Assembly: GCA_002699555.1 (NCBI GenBank)
Contig: PABN01000017.1
Location: forward strand, 1-34,684
Reading direction: 5' to 3'
Origin: Dehalococcoidia bacterium
GTDB taxonomy: Bacteria; Actinomycetota; Acidimicrobiia; Acidimicrobiales; MedAcidi-G1
Length of the DNA: 34,684 nucleotides
Part shown: positions 17,052 through 26,461 of the stretch, piece after piece
Numbering within the stretch: the stretch's first letter is position 1
Layout: each line of letters begins with the position of its first letter
Program-made: the position numbers and the translations under genes
The notes under the pieces: generated by a model
The model's database searches: none
What the model was told of the DNA's origin: nothing
Seen by the model: only the letters and a program-made list of their open reading frames with translations

Positions 17052-19630
17052 TGGGAAAGTTGCCGTCAACCGCAAAAGCAATTCGCAAAGAATTCACTGA
17101 TTTCTTTTCTGCACGCGACCATGAAATAGTTTCATCAGGAAGCCTCATACCTCATGACCCGACGTTGCTCTTCACAGTGGCTGGTATGGTGCCGTTCAAA
17201 CCGTATTTAATCGGTGAACAGCCAGCCCCATGGCCGCGAGCAGTAACTGTTCAAAAATGTGTTAGAGCTGGTGGGAAACATAACGATCTTGATGAGGTCG
17301 GAAGAACGAGTCGACATTTAACTTTTTTCGAAATGATGGGAAATTTCAGTTTTGGAGACTATTTCAAATCTGATGCATGTTCTTATGCATGGAAATTTGT
17401 AACAGAAAATCTTGGTTTGGATCCTGACAGGCTTTGGGTAACAGTTCATGAAAGTGATGATGAGGCTGAGGAGATTTGGATAAATGAAGTGGGTGTGTCC
17501 CCCGAAAAAATTCAACGCTTAGGAGAAGACAACTATTGGAAGATGGCTGAAACTGGCCCTTGCGGACCTTGTTCAGAAATTTTCTGGGACAAAGGACCAG
17601 AATTTGGTGCTGATGGCGGACCAGCACACGGAGATGAAGAGCGTTTCATCGAAATTTGGAATCTAGTATTTATGCAATTCGAACAACACTCTGATGGGTC
17701 TTCGACGCCACTTCCTTCTCCGGCTATAGACACAGGTTTAGGTTTAGAAAGAATTTTGACAGTAATGCAAGGAGTCAATTCTGTTTGGGAAACAGATGAA
17801 ATTTCAAAGATTATTGAAAAAATAAGCCAATTGGCGGGAATTTCATATGGAGAGGAAGCAAGGTCTGATATTTCAATGAGAATTATTGCTGACCATGCTC
17901 GCTCTTCCACATTTTTGATAAGTGACGGAGTTTTTCCAAGCAACGAAGATAGAGGCTATGTGCTTAGACGAATTATTCGTCGTTCTGTAAGACACGCATG
18001 GTTGTTAGGACTTGAAGATTCTGTGATGCCATTACTAGCAGAATCAGTTGTGACAATTATGGGGCCTGATTATCCCGAGCTTAAACAAAACATCGAGTTC
18101 ATTCAGGAGGTTTTGAGCAGAGAAGAAGACAGGTTCCGTGAAACTTTAAAATCGGGGTTACTGATTCTTGACGAAGCAATATCAGACCTTGGGGAAAACA
18201 AAACACTTAGTGGTGAAGTTTCCTTCAAATTGCATGACACTTATGGATTCCCTCTTGAGTTAACTGAGGAAATTTGTGAAGAAAGATCTATTGAGGTCGA
18301 TATTGAAGGATTCAAAGAATCGATGGCGAGTCAGCAAGACAGAGCTCGTTCTGCTCGCAAAGATGCGATAAGCATTGATGAGACTGGTGAGCTAAGGAAA
18401 GTTCTTGATGAAAAAGGTCCAACTAATTTTGTCGGCTATGACAAAACTAGTAATGATTCAACCGTCGTATATTTTGATGAAAATCTAATAGCACTTGAAG
18501 CAACACCTTTTTATGCCGAGTCTGGTGGTCAGATAGGTGATACGGGAATGATTTCTACGAAAACTGCCAAAATTGAAATTGTTGATACGACTCTCGCCCT
18601 AGATGCGATACATGTGCATCAATATGAATTGTTGGAAGGTCATTTAGAGCTAGGTCAGGAGGCAAATGCTGAAGTTGATAGTGATAGAAGATCGCGAATT
18701 CGTCGGAATCATACGGCTACGCACTTAATCCACTGGGCTTTACGAGAGATTTTGGGGGACCACGTAAAACAACAAGGTTCATACGTGGGCCCAGATCGTT
18801 TACGTTTCGATTTCAGTCATTTTGAGGCGTTAACTGGCGAGCAGATTTCTTCTGTGGAGGATCTTGTCAATTCCGAAATACTTAACAATTCTGAATGCAG
18901 TCATGAAGAAATGACACGTGAAGCAGCCGAAGAGAAAGGAGCGGTAGCTTTTTTCGGTGACAAGTATGGTGAGACTGTCCGAGTTTTACAGGCTGGAGCG
19001 AAGTCTCTTGAATTTTGCGGAGGGACACACGTTTCGGCATTGGGTGATATTGGATTAGTAAAAATTGTTTCTGAAGGTTCCATAGGTTCAAATATTCGAA
19101 GATTAGAGGCAGTTACTGGAACATCTACAGTTGAAAATTTGAGGCAAGCTGAGAGTCTTATTTCGCGTTCAGCAGACCTTGTAGGGGTATCGAGTGAAGA
19201 TTTAGTCGATGGAATCCAAAGAAAAATGGATGAGCTGAAATCGTTGAAAAATGAAGTTCAAAATTTAAAACGTAAAGAAGCATTGGGGATGGTTAACGAC
19301 CTCACAGAAAACGCGGAAGACGGAATAGTTGTTTCAATTATCGAGAGCATAGATAGAGAGAGTTTGAGAGAATTAGCAGTTGCTGTAAGAAGTCAAGAAT
19401 CGGTTAAAGCTGTGATATTAGGAACTGCACCGACCGAAGGAGGCGCTGCTTTGATAGCTGCTGTTGAGATTGACAGTGGTTTAAATGCAGGAACTATTTT
19501 GGCTGAAGCAGCTAAAACAATAGGTGGTGGCGGAAGACCAAATGCTGAACTCACAATAGTTGGTGGCAAGAATCCAGAAAATCTTGAAGAAGCATTAGAG
19601 CAAGCTAGAGCAGTTGCCCAAGCGGGTTGA
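17051..19630 (+). CDS. alaS: Alanyl-tRNA synthetase
   Basis: VAGMVPFKPYLIGE, VQKCVRAGGKHNDLDEVGRTSRHLTFFEMMGNFSFGDYFK, HTATHLIHWALRE, FCGGTHV. Confidence 0.98.
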   Translation: MGKLPSTAKAIRKEFTDFFSARDHEIVSSGSLIPHDPTLLFTVAGMVPFKPYLIGEQPAPWPRAVTVQKCVRAGGKHNDLDEVGRTSRHLTFFEMMGNFSFGDYFKSDACSYAWKFVTENLGLDPDRLWVTVHESDDEAEEIWINEVGVSPEKIQRLGEDNYWKMAETGPCGPCSEIFWDKGPEFGADGGPAHGDEERFIEIWNLVFMQFEQHSDGSSTPLPSPAIDTGLGLERILTVMQGVNSVWETDEISKIIEKISQLAGISYGEEARSDISMRIIADHARSSTFLISDGVFPSNEDRGYVLRRIIRRSVRHAWLLGLEDSVMPLLAESVVTIMGPDYPELKQNIEFIQEVLSREEDRFRETLKSGLLILDEAISDLGENKTLSGEVSFKLHDTYGFPLELTEEICEERSIEVDIEGFKESMASQQDRARSARKDAISIDETGELRKVLDEKGPTNFVGYDKTSNDSTVVYFDENLIALEATPFYAESGGQIGDTGMISTKTAKIEIVDTTLALDAIHVHQYELLEGHLELGQEANAEVDSDRRSRIRRNHTATHLIHWALREILGDHVKQQGSYVGPDRLRFDFSHFEALTGEQISSVEDLVNSEILNNSECSHEEMTREAAEEKGAVAFFGDKYGETVRVLQAGAKSLEFCGGTHVSALGDIGLVKIVSEGSIGSNIRRLEAVTGTSTVENLRQAESLISRSADLVGVSSEDLVDGIQRKMDELKSLKNEVQNLKRKEALGMVNDLTENAEDGIVVSIIESIDRESLRELAVAVRSQESVKAVILGTAPTEGGAALIAAVEIDSGLNAGTILAEAAKTIGGGGRPNAELTIVGGKNPENLEEALEQARAVAQAG

Positions 19631-19634
19631 TCAA

Positions 19635-20048
19635 GTGAGAGCTTTAGGGATAGACCTGGGAGGCAAAAGGATCGGAGTCGCAATAAGCGATAATGATGGG
19701 AAAGTGGCTACACCTCTGCAAGTTTTAACACGTTCAAAAAACATTAAAGAGGATCACAAAAAAATTAGTGACTTGGTATCTGAATGGGAAGCAGAGTGCG
19801 TTGTTGTTGGAATGCCATATTCATTAAATGGAGATAAAGGCCCAGCCGCTAAGGCTGTTGAGGAAGAAGTGCAAGAATTGGCTTCCATTGTCTCTGTCCC
19901 AGTAGATATACATGATGAACGTTTAACAACAGTAATAGCAGCCCAAGAGTTGTCTTTGCAGGGCATAGACAGTAAGAGACAACGCGAAGTGATAGACCAG
20001 GTCGCAGCATCAGTAATTCTGCAATCATGGCTAGACAACCGAACTTGA
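19635..20048 (+). CDS. ruvX: Putative pre-16S rRNA nuclease RuvX/YqgF
   Basis: MRALGIDLGGKRIGVAISD, VVGMPYSLNG, DERLTT. GTG 19635 preferred over the upstream TTG at 19614. Confidence 0.92.
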   Translation: MRALGIDLGGKRIGVAISDNDGKVATPLQVLTRSKNIKEDHKKISDLVSEWEAECVVVGMPYSLNGDKGPAAKAVEEEVQELASIVSVPVDIHDERLTTVIAAQELSLQGIDSKRQREVIDQVAASVILQSWLDNRT

Positions 20049-20058
20049 ACGGAGACGG

Positions 20059-21297
20059 GTGACAGAGGAAACACCAATCGAAGAGCCTTATGAAAAAAGT
20101 TTTCTTCATGAAGAGGATGACAACTTCGAAGAGTTCTATTTAAGTGACGACGATTATGAAATTAGACCAGACGTTCGATGGGTTCGCTACCGTCCCGCTA
20201 TGGGGCCCATAGTTCGCTGGGGATTAGTGGCTTTGGTTGTACTCGTAGTTTTTCTGAGTGGTTGGACAAGACTTGAGAATTGGATAGATGATCAGGTTGA
20301 ACCCAACCAAGCACCTGGAATGGAAATTGAATTTTCGATTGAAGATGGTTGGACTACGAATGATGTAATAGCGACTTTAGGAGATTTGGAGATAATTGAT
20401 AACCCGACGATGTTTAGGCAATGGATGAGGTGCCCTTCAGTGCTTAAAAGGTTTTTGAATTGCACTCCAGGCGAGGATTATTCTTTCCAAGCAGGGCGGT
20501 ATTTACTTAAAGAGCATTCCAGTTTCCAAGACACAGTGGTAGAGCTTCGGAAAGGCCCGATCCCAGAAGAAGTTATACGGGTAACAGTTCCTGAAGGGCT
20601 GACTTTAGAGCAAATAACTAAGCGCTTGTTGGGGTCATTGCCTGATTTCGATGAGGAAGAGCTTCGGATTTCACTTTTAGATGATCGCCTAAAATGGGAG
20701 CATTACCCGTCTAATCTTTCATTTCTTCTAGCAGAAGGATTATTATTTCCGGACACTTATCAATTAGATGAAGCGACAGTTTCGGATGAGATGAGTCTTT
20801 TATTGCGAATGCATCAACAATTTTTGAAAGTTATCGAAGAAGAAGAAATAGAGAAAAAAACAAGAAGCCTTGGTATTAATCCCTATGAAGCCTTAATCAT
20901 TGCCTCATTGATTGAAGAAGAAGCACAACTAGCTGAAGAGAGACCGATGATAGCAAGAGTCATTTACAACCGACTAAAAAGAGGTTGGAGGTTGGGTATA
21001 GACGCGACATCTCGTTATGCCGTCGGTAAAACTGCCGGACAGGAACTAAGTGTGGAAGATTTGGAATATGACTCCCCATGGAATACACGCGTATCGAGTG
21101 GACTCCCACCGACAGCTATTTCAGCACCTGGCAGAGCGTCAATTCAAGCAGCTCTTAATCCTGTTGAAGGCGACTGGCTTTATTACGTAAGAACTGATCA
21201 AAATGGGGTTATAGGTGCTCACACATTTGCTACCACTGCAGATGACTTTGAAAAAGCACGGAAAATATGCGTAAATAAAGATCTAGGGTGCGGTTAG
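20059..21297 (+). CDS. mltG: Endolytic murein transglycosylase MltG (YceG family; GTG start)
   Basis: N-terminal cytoplasmic region, TM segment, LysM-like region, ALIIASLIEEEAQLAEERPMIARVIYNRLKRGWRLGIDATSRYA, YDSPWNTRVSSGLPPTAISAPGRASIQAALNP. Confidence 0.93.
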   Translation: MTEETPIEEPYEKSFLHEEDDNFEEFYLSDDDYEIRPDVRWVRYRPAMGPIVRWGLVALVVLVVFLSGWTRLENWIDDQVEPNQAPGMEIEFSIEDGWTTNDVIATLGDLEIIDNPTMFRQWMRCPSVLKRFLNCTPGEDYSFQAGRYLLKEHSSFQDTVVELRKGPIPEEVIRVTVPEGLTLEQITKRLLGSLPDFDEEELRISLLDDRLKWEHYPSNLSFLLAEGLLFPDTYQLDEATVSDEMSLLLRMHQQFLKVIEEEEIEKKTRSLGINPYEALIIASLIEEEAQLAEERPMIARVIYNRLKRGWRLGIDATSRYAVGKTAGQELSVEDLEYDSPWNTRVSSGLPPTAISAPGRASIQAALNPVEGDWLYYVRTDQNGVIGAHTFATTADDFEKARKICVNKDLGCG

Positions 21298-21303
21298 ATC
21301 TGC

Positions 21304-21316
21304 GATAATTTCATTA
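21304..21316 (+). promoter_or_regulatory. Predicted extended -10 (TGCGATAAT) for a leaderless aroE transcript
   Basis: TGC-GATAAT, hexamer 21304-21309, 6 nt before ATG 21316; no SD. Confidence 0.5.
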
Positions 21317-22164
21317 TGAGAATTAATGGGTCAACAGTATTAGTGGGAGTCATCGGAAATCCAGTAAAACATTCCCTATCACCCGTGATACTAAACGCCG
21401 CCTTCAGGGAAGCAAAAATAAACTGGGTTTACACAGCTTTTGAGACACCTGAAGAGAAACTTGCAGATGCTATCGGTGGAATTAGAGCCTTGGGTATAGC
21501 AGGACTTTCTGTAACTATGCCGCACAAAGCGAGAGTCTGTTCGTTGCTTGACGAAATTAGTGATAGTGCGCAATCGTTGGGAGCGGTCAACTGCATAGTT
21601 AATGATGCAGGGAATCTAAAAGGACATAATACTGACGGAGATGGATTTTTGGATGCCGTAAAGCATGACGCAGGGCTGGATGTTGCAGGTAAGAAAGTTT
21701 TAGTAATCGGATCAGGAGGTTCCGCGAGATCAATAATTTATTCGCTGGGTAAAGCGGAAGCGCGGGAAATAGCTGTAATTAATAGGACTAAAAATAAAGC
21801 CCTCGATGCACTCGAGCTAGCAGGTTCAGTTGGTAGACATGTAGAAGAAAACGAAATTCCTAAAGTGGTTTCTGAAGCTGATCTGGTCATTAATGCAACA
21901 CCAGTTGGAATGTCGGACACTGAAGGAACTTCAAGTTTTCCACTAGAGCCAAATCTTCTTACCAAAGGCCAACTGGCTGTAGATCTAATTTACCACCCCA
22001 TTTCTACTCCTTGGATGGAAGCACTTAGAGATCGAGAAGTGGAAGTTCATGGAGGTCTGTCAATGTTGATTTTTCAAGCTGCTAAGGCATTCAAACTCTG
22101 GACTGGCAAGGACGCACCTGTGGAAGCTATGAGAAAAGCAGCTTTAGATGAAATCGAAAATTAA
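21316..22164 (+). CDS. aroE: Shikimate dehydrogenase
   Basis: GVIGNPVKHSLSP, GLSVTMPHK, AVNCIVND, GHNTDGDGF, VIGSGGSARSI, NATPVGM. Confidence 0.96.
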   Translation: MRINGSTVLVGVIGNPVKHSLSPVILNAAFREAKINWVYTAFETPEEKLADAIGGIRALGIAGLSVTMPHKARVCSLLDEISDSAQSLGAVNCIVNDAGNLKGHNTDGDGFLDAVKHDAGLDVAGKKVLVIGSGGSARSIIYSLGKAEAREIAVINRTKNKALDALELAGSVGRHVEENEIPKVVSEADLVINATPVGMSDTEGTSSFPLEPNLLTKGQLAVDLIYHPISTPWMEALRDREVEVHGGLSMLIFQAAKAFKLWTGKDAPVEAMRKAALDEIEN

Positions 22165-22214
22165 GCACAATAATAAACATTTAACTAATCATTTCAGTTG
22201 AGTGTCAGTAAATA

Positions 22215-22229
22215 GATAATCTAAATAGA
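22215..22229 (+). promoter_or_regulatory. Predicted -10 (GATAAT/TAATCT) for a leaderless aroK transcript
   Basis: GATAAT 22215-22220 or TAATCT 22217-22222, 6-8 nt before ATG 22229; no SD; 64-nt intergenic gap. Confidence 0.45.
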
Positions 22230-22774
22230 TGACTAAAGAAAAATTACGTCACATTGCTTTGGTGGGCCACATGGGTTCAGGTAAATCCACGATCGGATCA
22301 TTGCTTGGAAAGTTGATGAATTATGATCATGTAGATCTTGATGTAGCAATAACAAATCAAGCAGGTCGGAGTATAGGTGTAATTTTCGCTGAAAAAGGAG
22401 AAAAGGTTTTTCGGGACCTTGAGGAGCAAGCTCTCGAATCTAAACTTTCGGCTTCAGAATCTTTGGTTATCTCTACAGGTGGAGGAATCGTAGAGAGGTC
22501 TTCAAATCGAAGGTTATTGCAGGAAAAATCTTTTGTTATTTGGCTTCGTACTGATATAAAAACTTTGGTCAAACGCGTGAGTAAACGTTCCACAAGGCCG
22601 CTTTTAATTGGAAAGGATCCGTTAGAAGTACTTACAAAACTAGATGCAGAAAGAGCAGATCTTTACTCAGAAATAGCAGACTTGACTATAGATACGAACA
22701 ACATGAAAGCTTCAAATGTTTCTGAGTTGTTGTTCGATAGTTTAAAGTCGCACCTAGGTATAGAAAATGAATGA
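22229..22774 (+). CDS. aroK: Shikimate kinase
   Basis: LVGHMGSGKSTIGSLLG (Walker A), DLDVAI, FAEKGEKVFRDLE, ISTGGGIV, RPLL. Confidence 0.95.
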   Translation: MTKEKLRHIALVGHMGSGKSTIGSLLGKLMNYDHVDLDVAITNQAGRSIGVIFAEKGEKVFRDLEEQALESKLSASESLVISTGGGIVERSSNRRLLQEKSFVIWLRTDIKTLVKRVSKRSTRPLLIGKDPLEVLTKLDAERADLYSEIADLTIDTNNMKASNVSELLFDSLKSHLGIENE

Positions 22775-23771
22775 AGTCAAAGTAGCGCTACCTAGTGGTA
22801 TTGAGTATCCGGTCATTATTGGGAATGGAGCGAAGGACAGATTGCCAAGTCTGATTCCTCCAGGAGCGCATCGTGCTGCAATTGTTACACAGTCAAAAAT
22901 TGGAATATCTGTAGAACCTGGAATCGAACATAAGGTTTTCGAAATTGCTGACGGAGAGGAATCTAAATCTTTGACAACAGTTGGAGAACTTTGCAGCGCT
23001 TTTGCCGCTTGGGGCTTGACTAGAGCCGATGTGGTCATAGGGGTAGGAGGTGGAGTGGTCACCGATGTAGCAGGATTCGCTGCTGCCACTTATCACAGAG
23101 GGGTAGCAGTCATACACGTAGCTACAACTTTATTAGCGCAAATTGATGCTGCTGTAGGTGGTAAAACAGGGGTTAATCTTCCTGAAGGTAAAAATTTAAT
23201 GGGATCCTTCTGGCAGCCGTCTGGTGTTATATGTGATCTTGACACTTTGGATACTCTTCCTGAACGTGAATTGCGTTCAGGTTTGGGAGAGTTGGCTAAA
23301 TACCATTTTTTGACTGGTGATCGACTGATTCAAATGGAGCTAGAAGACAGGATTTCAAGAGCGGTTGAGATAAAAGCCGAGATCGTCGTAGAGGATGAAA
23401 AGGAGCAAGGTAAAAGAGCCCTGCTCAACTACGGCCATACTTTAGGTCACGCTATTGAAAATATTGGCAATTATGAGATTAAACATGGAGAAGCAGTGGC
23501 GATAGGGCTGATATATGCAGCCGAACTTTCTCATGCTTTAGAACGCATAAATTATGAAAGAGTTTCAGAGCATCGTCACATAGTTGAGAGCTATGGCCTT
23601 CCCAGTGTTTTACCTGAAAAAATGAGCGAAGAGGATTTATTATTTGCGATGACGCGAGACAAAAAAGCAGTGGACGGCTTTACTTTTGTTTTAGATGGTC
23701 CAAACGGTTTGGAAATTGTGAAAGGTATAGAAGAGAGTCTCATAAAAGAGACCCTTAATAAAGTTCGATGA
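22767..23771 (+). CDS. aroB: 3-dehydroquinate synthase
   Basis: VIGVGGGVVTDVAGFAAATYHRGV, TTLLAQIDAAVGGKTGVN, LNYGHTLGHAIE, HGEAVAIGL; overlaps aroK. Confidence 0.97.
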   Translation: MNEVKVALPSGIEYPVIIGNGAKDRLPSLIPPGAHRAAIVTQSKIGISVEPGIEHKVFEIADGEESKSLTTVGELCSAFAAWGLTRADVVIGVGGGVVTDVAGFAAATYHRGVAVIHVATTLLAQIDAAVGGKTGVNLPEGKNLMGSFWQPSGVICDLDTLDTLPERELRSGLGELAKYHFLTGDRLIQMELEDRISRAVEIKAEIVVEDEKEQGKRALLNYGHTLGHAIENIGNYEIKHGEAVAIGLIYAAELSHALERINYERVSEHRHIVESYGLPSVLPEKMSEEDLLFAMTRDKKAVDGFTFVLDGPNGLEIVKGIEESLIKETLNKVR

Positions 23772-23796
23772 TTTTGAATAAGAAGTGGAGGAAAGT

Positions 23797-24240
23797 ATGA
23801 GCGAGCCAATTTTATTACTTCTGTCTGGGCCAAATTTAAATCTTTTAGGGGAAAGAGAACCTGAAACTTACGGGAGCGAAACTTTAGAAGATCATGTCGA
23901 AGCAGCTAAAAATAAAGCAGCTGAAATAGGATTTTCGCTTGAGCATTTTCAATCTAATCATGAAGGTGAGCTGGTCGACTCGATCCACGCTGCTCGAAAT
24001 AGATGCTCAGGAATTATCATCAATCCCGGAGCTTTCACGCATTATGCATGGTCAATACATGATGCTTTAGCCAGTTTTGATGGACCAATTATAGAACTGC
24101 ATATTTCTAATCCAGCATCAAGAGAACCATGGAGGCACACCTCTGTTGTAGCTCCAGTAAGCTCAGGTACTATTGCTGGATTTGGGGCAAAAGGCTATCA
24201 AATGGCAATTGATGCAATGGCGGGCATGATTAAAGAATGA
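23797..24240 (+). CDS. aroQ: 3-dehydroquinate dehydratase, type II
   Basis: LLLLSGPNLNLLGEREPETYG, FQSNHEGELVD, IINPGAFTHYAWSIHDAL, ELHISN. ATG 23797 has SD GGAGGAAAG. Confidence 0.95.
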   Translation: MSEPILLLLSGPNLNLLGEREPETYGSETLEDHVEAAKNKAAEIGFSLEHFQSNHEGELVDSIHAARNRCSGIIINPGAFTHYAWSIHDALASFDGPIIELHISNPASREPWRHTSVVAPVSSGTIAGFGAKGYQMAIDAMAGMIKE

Positions 24241-25334
24241 CAAATAATTTCAATTTTGATTTTGACATGAAAGGTCGACTTTCGAGACTTGCTGAGAAAT
24301 TTGAATCAGCGGGATGCGAAGCCTTGTTAGTTACTTCACTTACGAACATTTACTATCTTTCAGGATTCACTGGTTCTGCCGGCTTACTTTGGATTGATAA
24401 AGATAAATCTTTACTTCTGGTGGACGGGCGTTATGGAGAACAAGCAGTTGAAGAAGTCGAAAAATCGGGTGCTCAAATTGAAGTTGAAATGGTTGGTTCA
24501 AAGCAGTCTGAAAGACTCAAGACGGTTTCTGGAATGACTAGAAGCGTTGGACTTGAAGCTCAATCCGTAACTTGGGCGCGAATGAAGAGTTTTGAAAAGG
24601 TTTTTGAAAATTCAGAATTGGTATTTACCGAAGGTCTTGTCGAGGATCTAAGACAAATCAAGGACAAAGGCGAAATAGATCTGATGAAAACGGCAGCGGA
24701 AATAGCTGATAAAGCACTAGCTGAGATTTGGCCGATGCTTGAAACGGGAGTTAGCGAGAAAGAGGTTTCTACTGCGTTAGACGACGCGATGGTAAAACAT
24801 GGAGCTGAAGGGACTGCTTTTGAAACAATTATCGCCGCAGGTCCTAATAGTGCTCGTCCCCATGCGAGACCTGGCGACCGAATCTTGTCTGAAGGAGATC
24901 TTGTAGTTTGCGATATGGGGGCTCTCTATAAAAGCTATAGATCAGATATGACTCGCTCAACCCGCATAGGAGGCACAGGAACGGGTCGCCCAGCCGAAAT
25001 GCTTGAGGTGGTCTTGGAAGCGCAAAAAGCAGGATTAGAAACAGTAAAAGAAGGCGTACCGAATGCAGATGTTGATTCTGCCTGCAGGGGAGTGCTAGAT
25101 GAAGCTGGCTTAGCTGAAGCTTTTACACACGGGACTGGCCATGGAGTGGGCCTTGATATTCATGAAGCTCCTACTCTTTCTGGACTTACAGATGATACTC
25201 TTCGCGCAGGGCAAGTAGTAACAGTCGAGCCTGGAGTCTATTTGCCTGATGTAGGTGGTGTTAGATGGGAAGATACCGTGATTGTCACTGAACAAGGTTG
25301 TGAGTTCCTAACTCACTCTCCAAAAATAATTTAA
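24237..25334 (+). CDS. M24-family Xaa-Pro aminopeptidase/dipeptidase
   Basis: VVCDMGALYKSYRSDMTRST, FTHGTGHGVGLDIHEAP, VTVEPGVYLPDVGGVRWEDTVIVT carry the M24 metal ligands; upstream of efp as in many bacteria. Confidence 0.93.
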   Translation: MTNNFNFDFDMKGRLSRLAEKFESAGCEALLVTSLTNIYYLSGFTGSAGLLWIDKDKSLLLVDGRYGEQAVEEVEKSGAQIEVEMVGSKQSERLKTVSGMTRSVGLEAQSVTWARMKSFEKVFENSELVFTEGLVEDLRQIKDKGEIDLMKTAAEIADKALAEIWPMLETGVSEKEVSTALDDAMVKHGAEGTAFETIIAAGPNSARPHARPGDRILSEGDLVVCDMGALYKSYRSDMTRSTRIGGTGTGRPAEMLEVVLEAQKAGLETVKEGVPNADVDSACRGVLDEAGLAEAFTHGTGHGVGLDIHEAPTLSGLTDDTLRAGQVVTVEPGVYLPDVGGVRWEDTVIVTEQGCEFLTHSPKII

Positions 25335-25351
25335 TTACGAGAGAAAAGAAA

Positions 25352-25915
25352 ATGCCTGTTATAACAACAAATGATTTAAAAAATGGGATGACGCTTGAGT
25401 TGGACAATGAGTTATATCAAGTCGTGGAGTTTCAACACGTCAAACCGGGGAAAGGTCATGCTTTTGTACGGACCACTTTAAGAGGCATGCAAAATGGTGT
25501 AGTAGTTGATAGAACTTTCAGAGCTGGAGAAAAAGTAGAACGAGCAATTATCGATAAGCGTTCCATGCAGTTGTTATACAGAGATGGAAATGATTATGTT
25601 TTTATGGATTCTGAATCCTTCGAACAGATGTCAATAGAGCCAAAAACTCTTGGGGACTCTGTCAATTATCTGGCGGAACAAAGTGAAGCGCAGATGTTAA
25701 TGTTCGGAAGCGAAATTGTGGGAGTTGAATTACCGGCAGCGGTCGAATTAAAGATCGCTGAGACAGAACCTGGAGTTCAAGGTGACAGGGTTTCTGGAGC
25801 TAGAAAGCCTGCGACTCTTGAGACAGGATTAGTTGTTCAGGTACCGCTTTTTGTCGAGCCAAATGAACAAGTGAAGATTGACACCAGAACAGGTGAATAT
25901 CTAAGCCGTGTTTAG
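25352..25915 (+). CDS. efp: Translation elongation factor P
   Basis: TNDLKNGMTLELDNELYQVVEFQHVKPGKGHAFVRTTLR, YRDGNDYVFMDSESFEQ, C-terminal GVQGDRVSGARKPATLETGLVVQVPLFV...DTRTGEYLSRV. Confidence 0.97.
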   Translation: MPVITTNDLKNGMTLELDNELYQVVEFQHVKPGKGHAFVRTTLRGMQNGVVVDRTFRAGEKVERAIIDKRSMQLLYRDGNDYVFMDSESFEQMSIEPKTLGDSVNYLAEQSEAQMLMFGSEIVGVELPAAVELKIAETEPGVQGDRVSGARKPATLETGLVVQVPLFVEPNEQVKIDTRTGEYLSRV

Positions 25916-25945
25916 TGATAACGGCTGTCGGCAGAGGTCTGAATA

Positions 25946-26359
25946 ATGCCATCAGGAACTAGTAGTGGTTTTGGGTCTAGACGTGAAGACAGAGAAACAG
26001 CATTAGGAATTCTTTACGCGGCTGAAACTCAAGGAAGGGAAAATTTAGAAGTTCTGAACGAACAACCAGTAGAGCCAGAGAGTTATGTTTCTGACCTAAT
26101 CAAAGGAATATCATCGAAACAAGAGGAAATAGATTCACTGATCGAAAGAAATGCAGACGAATGGCGTTTGGAAAGGATGCCAGTTGTGGATCGAGCCTTA
26201 CTAAGACTAGCGGTACTTGAGTTACTCAATTTCCCTGAAACTTCAATAGCAACAGTTATTAACGAGGCAGTGGAACTGGCTGGCGAGTATTCAACGGAGA
26301 ATTCCAAACGTTTTGTAAACGGGTTACTTTCTCAAATCGCAGATCAAGTCAGATCATAG
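25946..26359 (+). CDS. nusB: Transcription antitermination factor NusB
   Basis: SRREDRETALGILYAAE, RMPVVDRALLRLAVLELL, INEAVELAGEYSTENSKRFVNGLL; between efp and pyrR. Confidence 0.93.
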   Translation: MPSGTSSGFGSRREDRETALGILYAAETQGRENLEVLNEQPVEPESYVSDLIKGISSKQEEIDSLIERNADEWRLERMPVVDRALLRLAVLELLNFPETSIATVINEAVELAGEYSTENSKRFVNGLLSQIADQVRS

Positions 26360-26461
26360 AAATCCTTGTTGAAAAATTTATTAAGCTGAGACTCTTAAAA
26401 TAAATTTCTTCTAAGCATGAATACGCAAATACCCTGCGTACGCGTATATGGTAGTGGTTGG

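Noticed and set aside
17533-17943. 136-aa minus-strand ORF inside alaS, and other antisense ORFs over 100 aa (e.g. 27011-27373, 22754-23089, 28210-28539, 19754-20077, 1311-1631)
   Set aside because: All lie opposite strongly conserved coding genes, have no recognisable domains and no convincing start signals; they look like shadow ORFs.
26369-26401. TTGAAA...TAAAAT as a pyr operon promoter after nusB
   Set aside because: Spacer of 21 nt is too long; the TATATG near 26445 is also weak. The pyr promoter is left uncalled.
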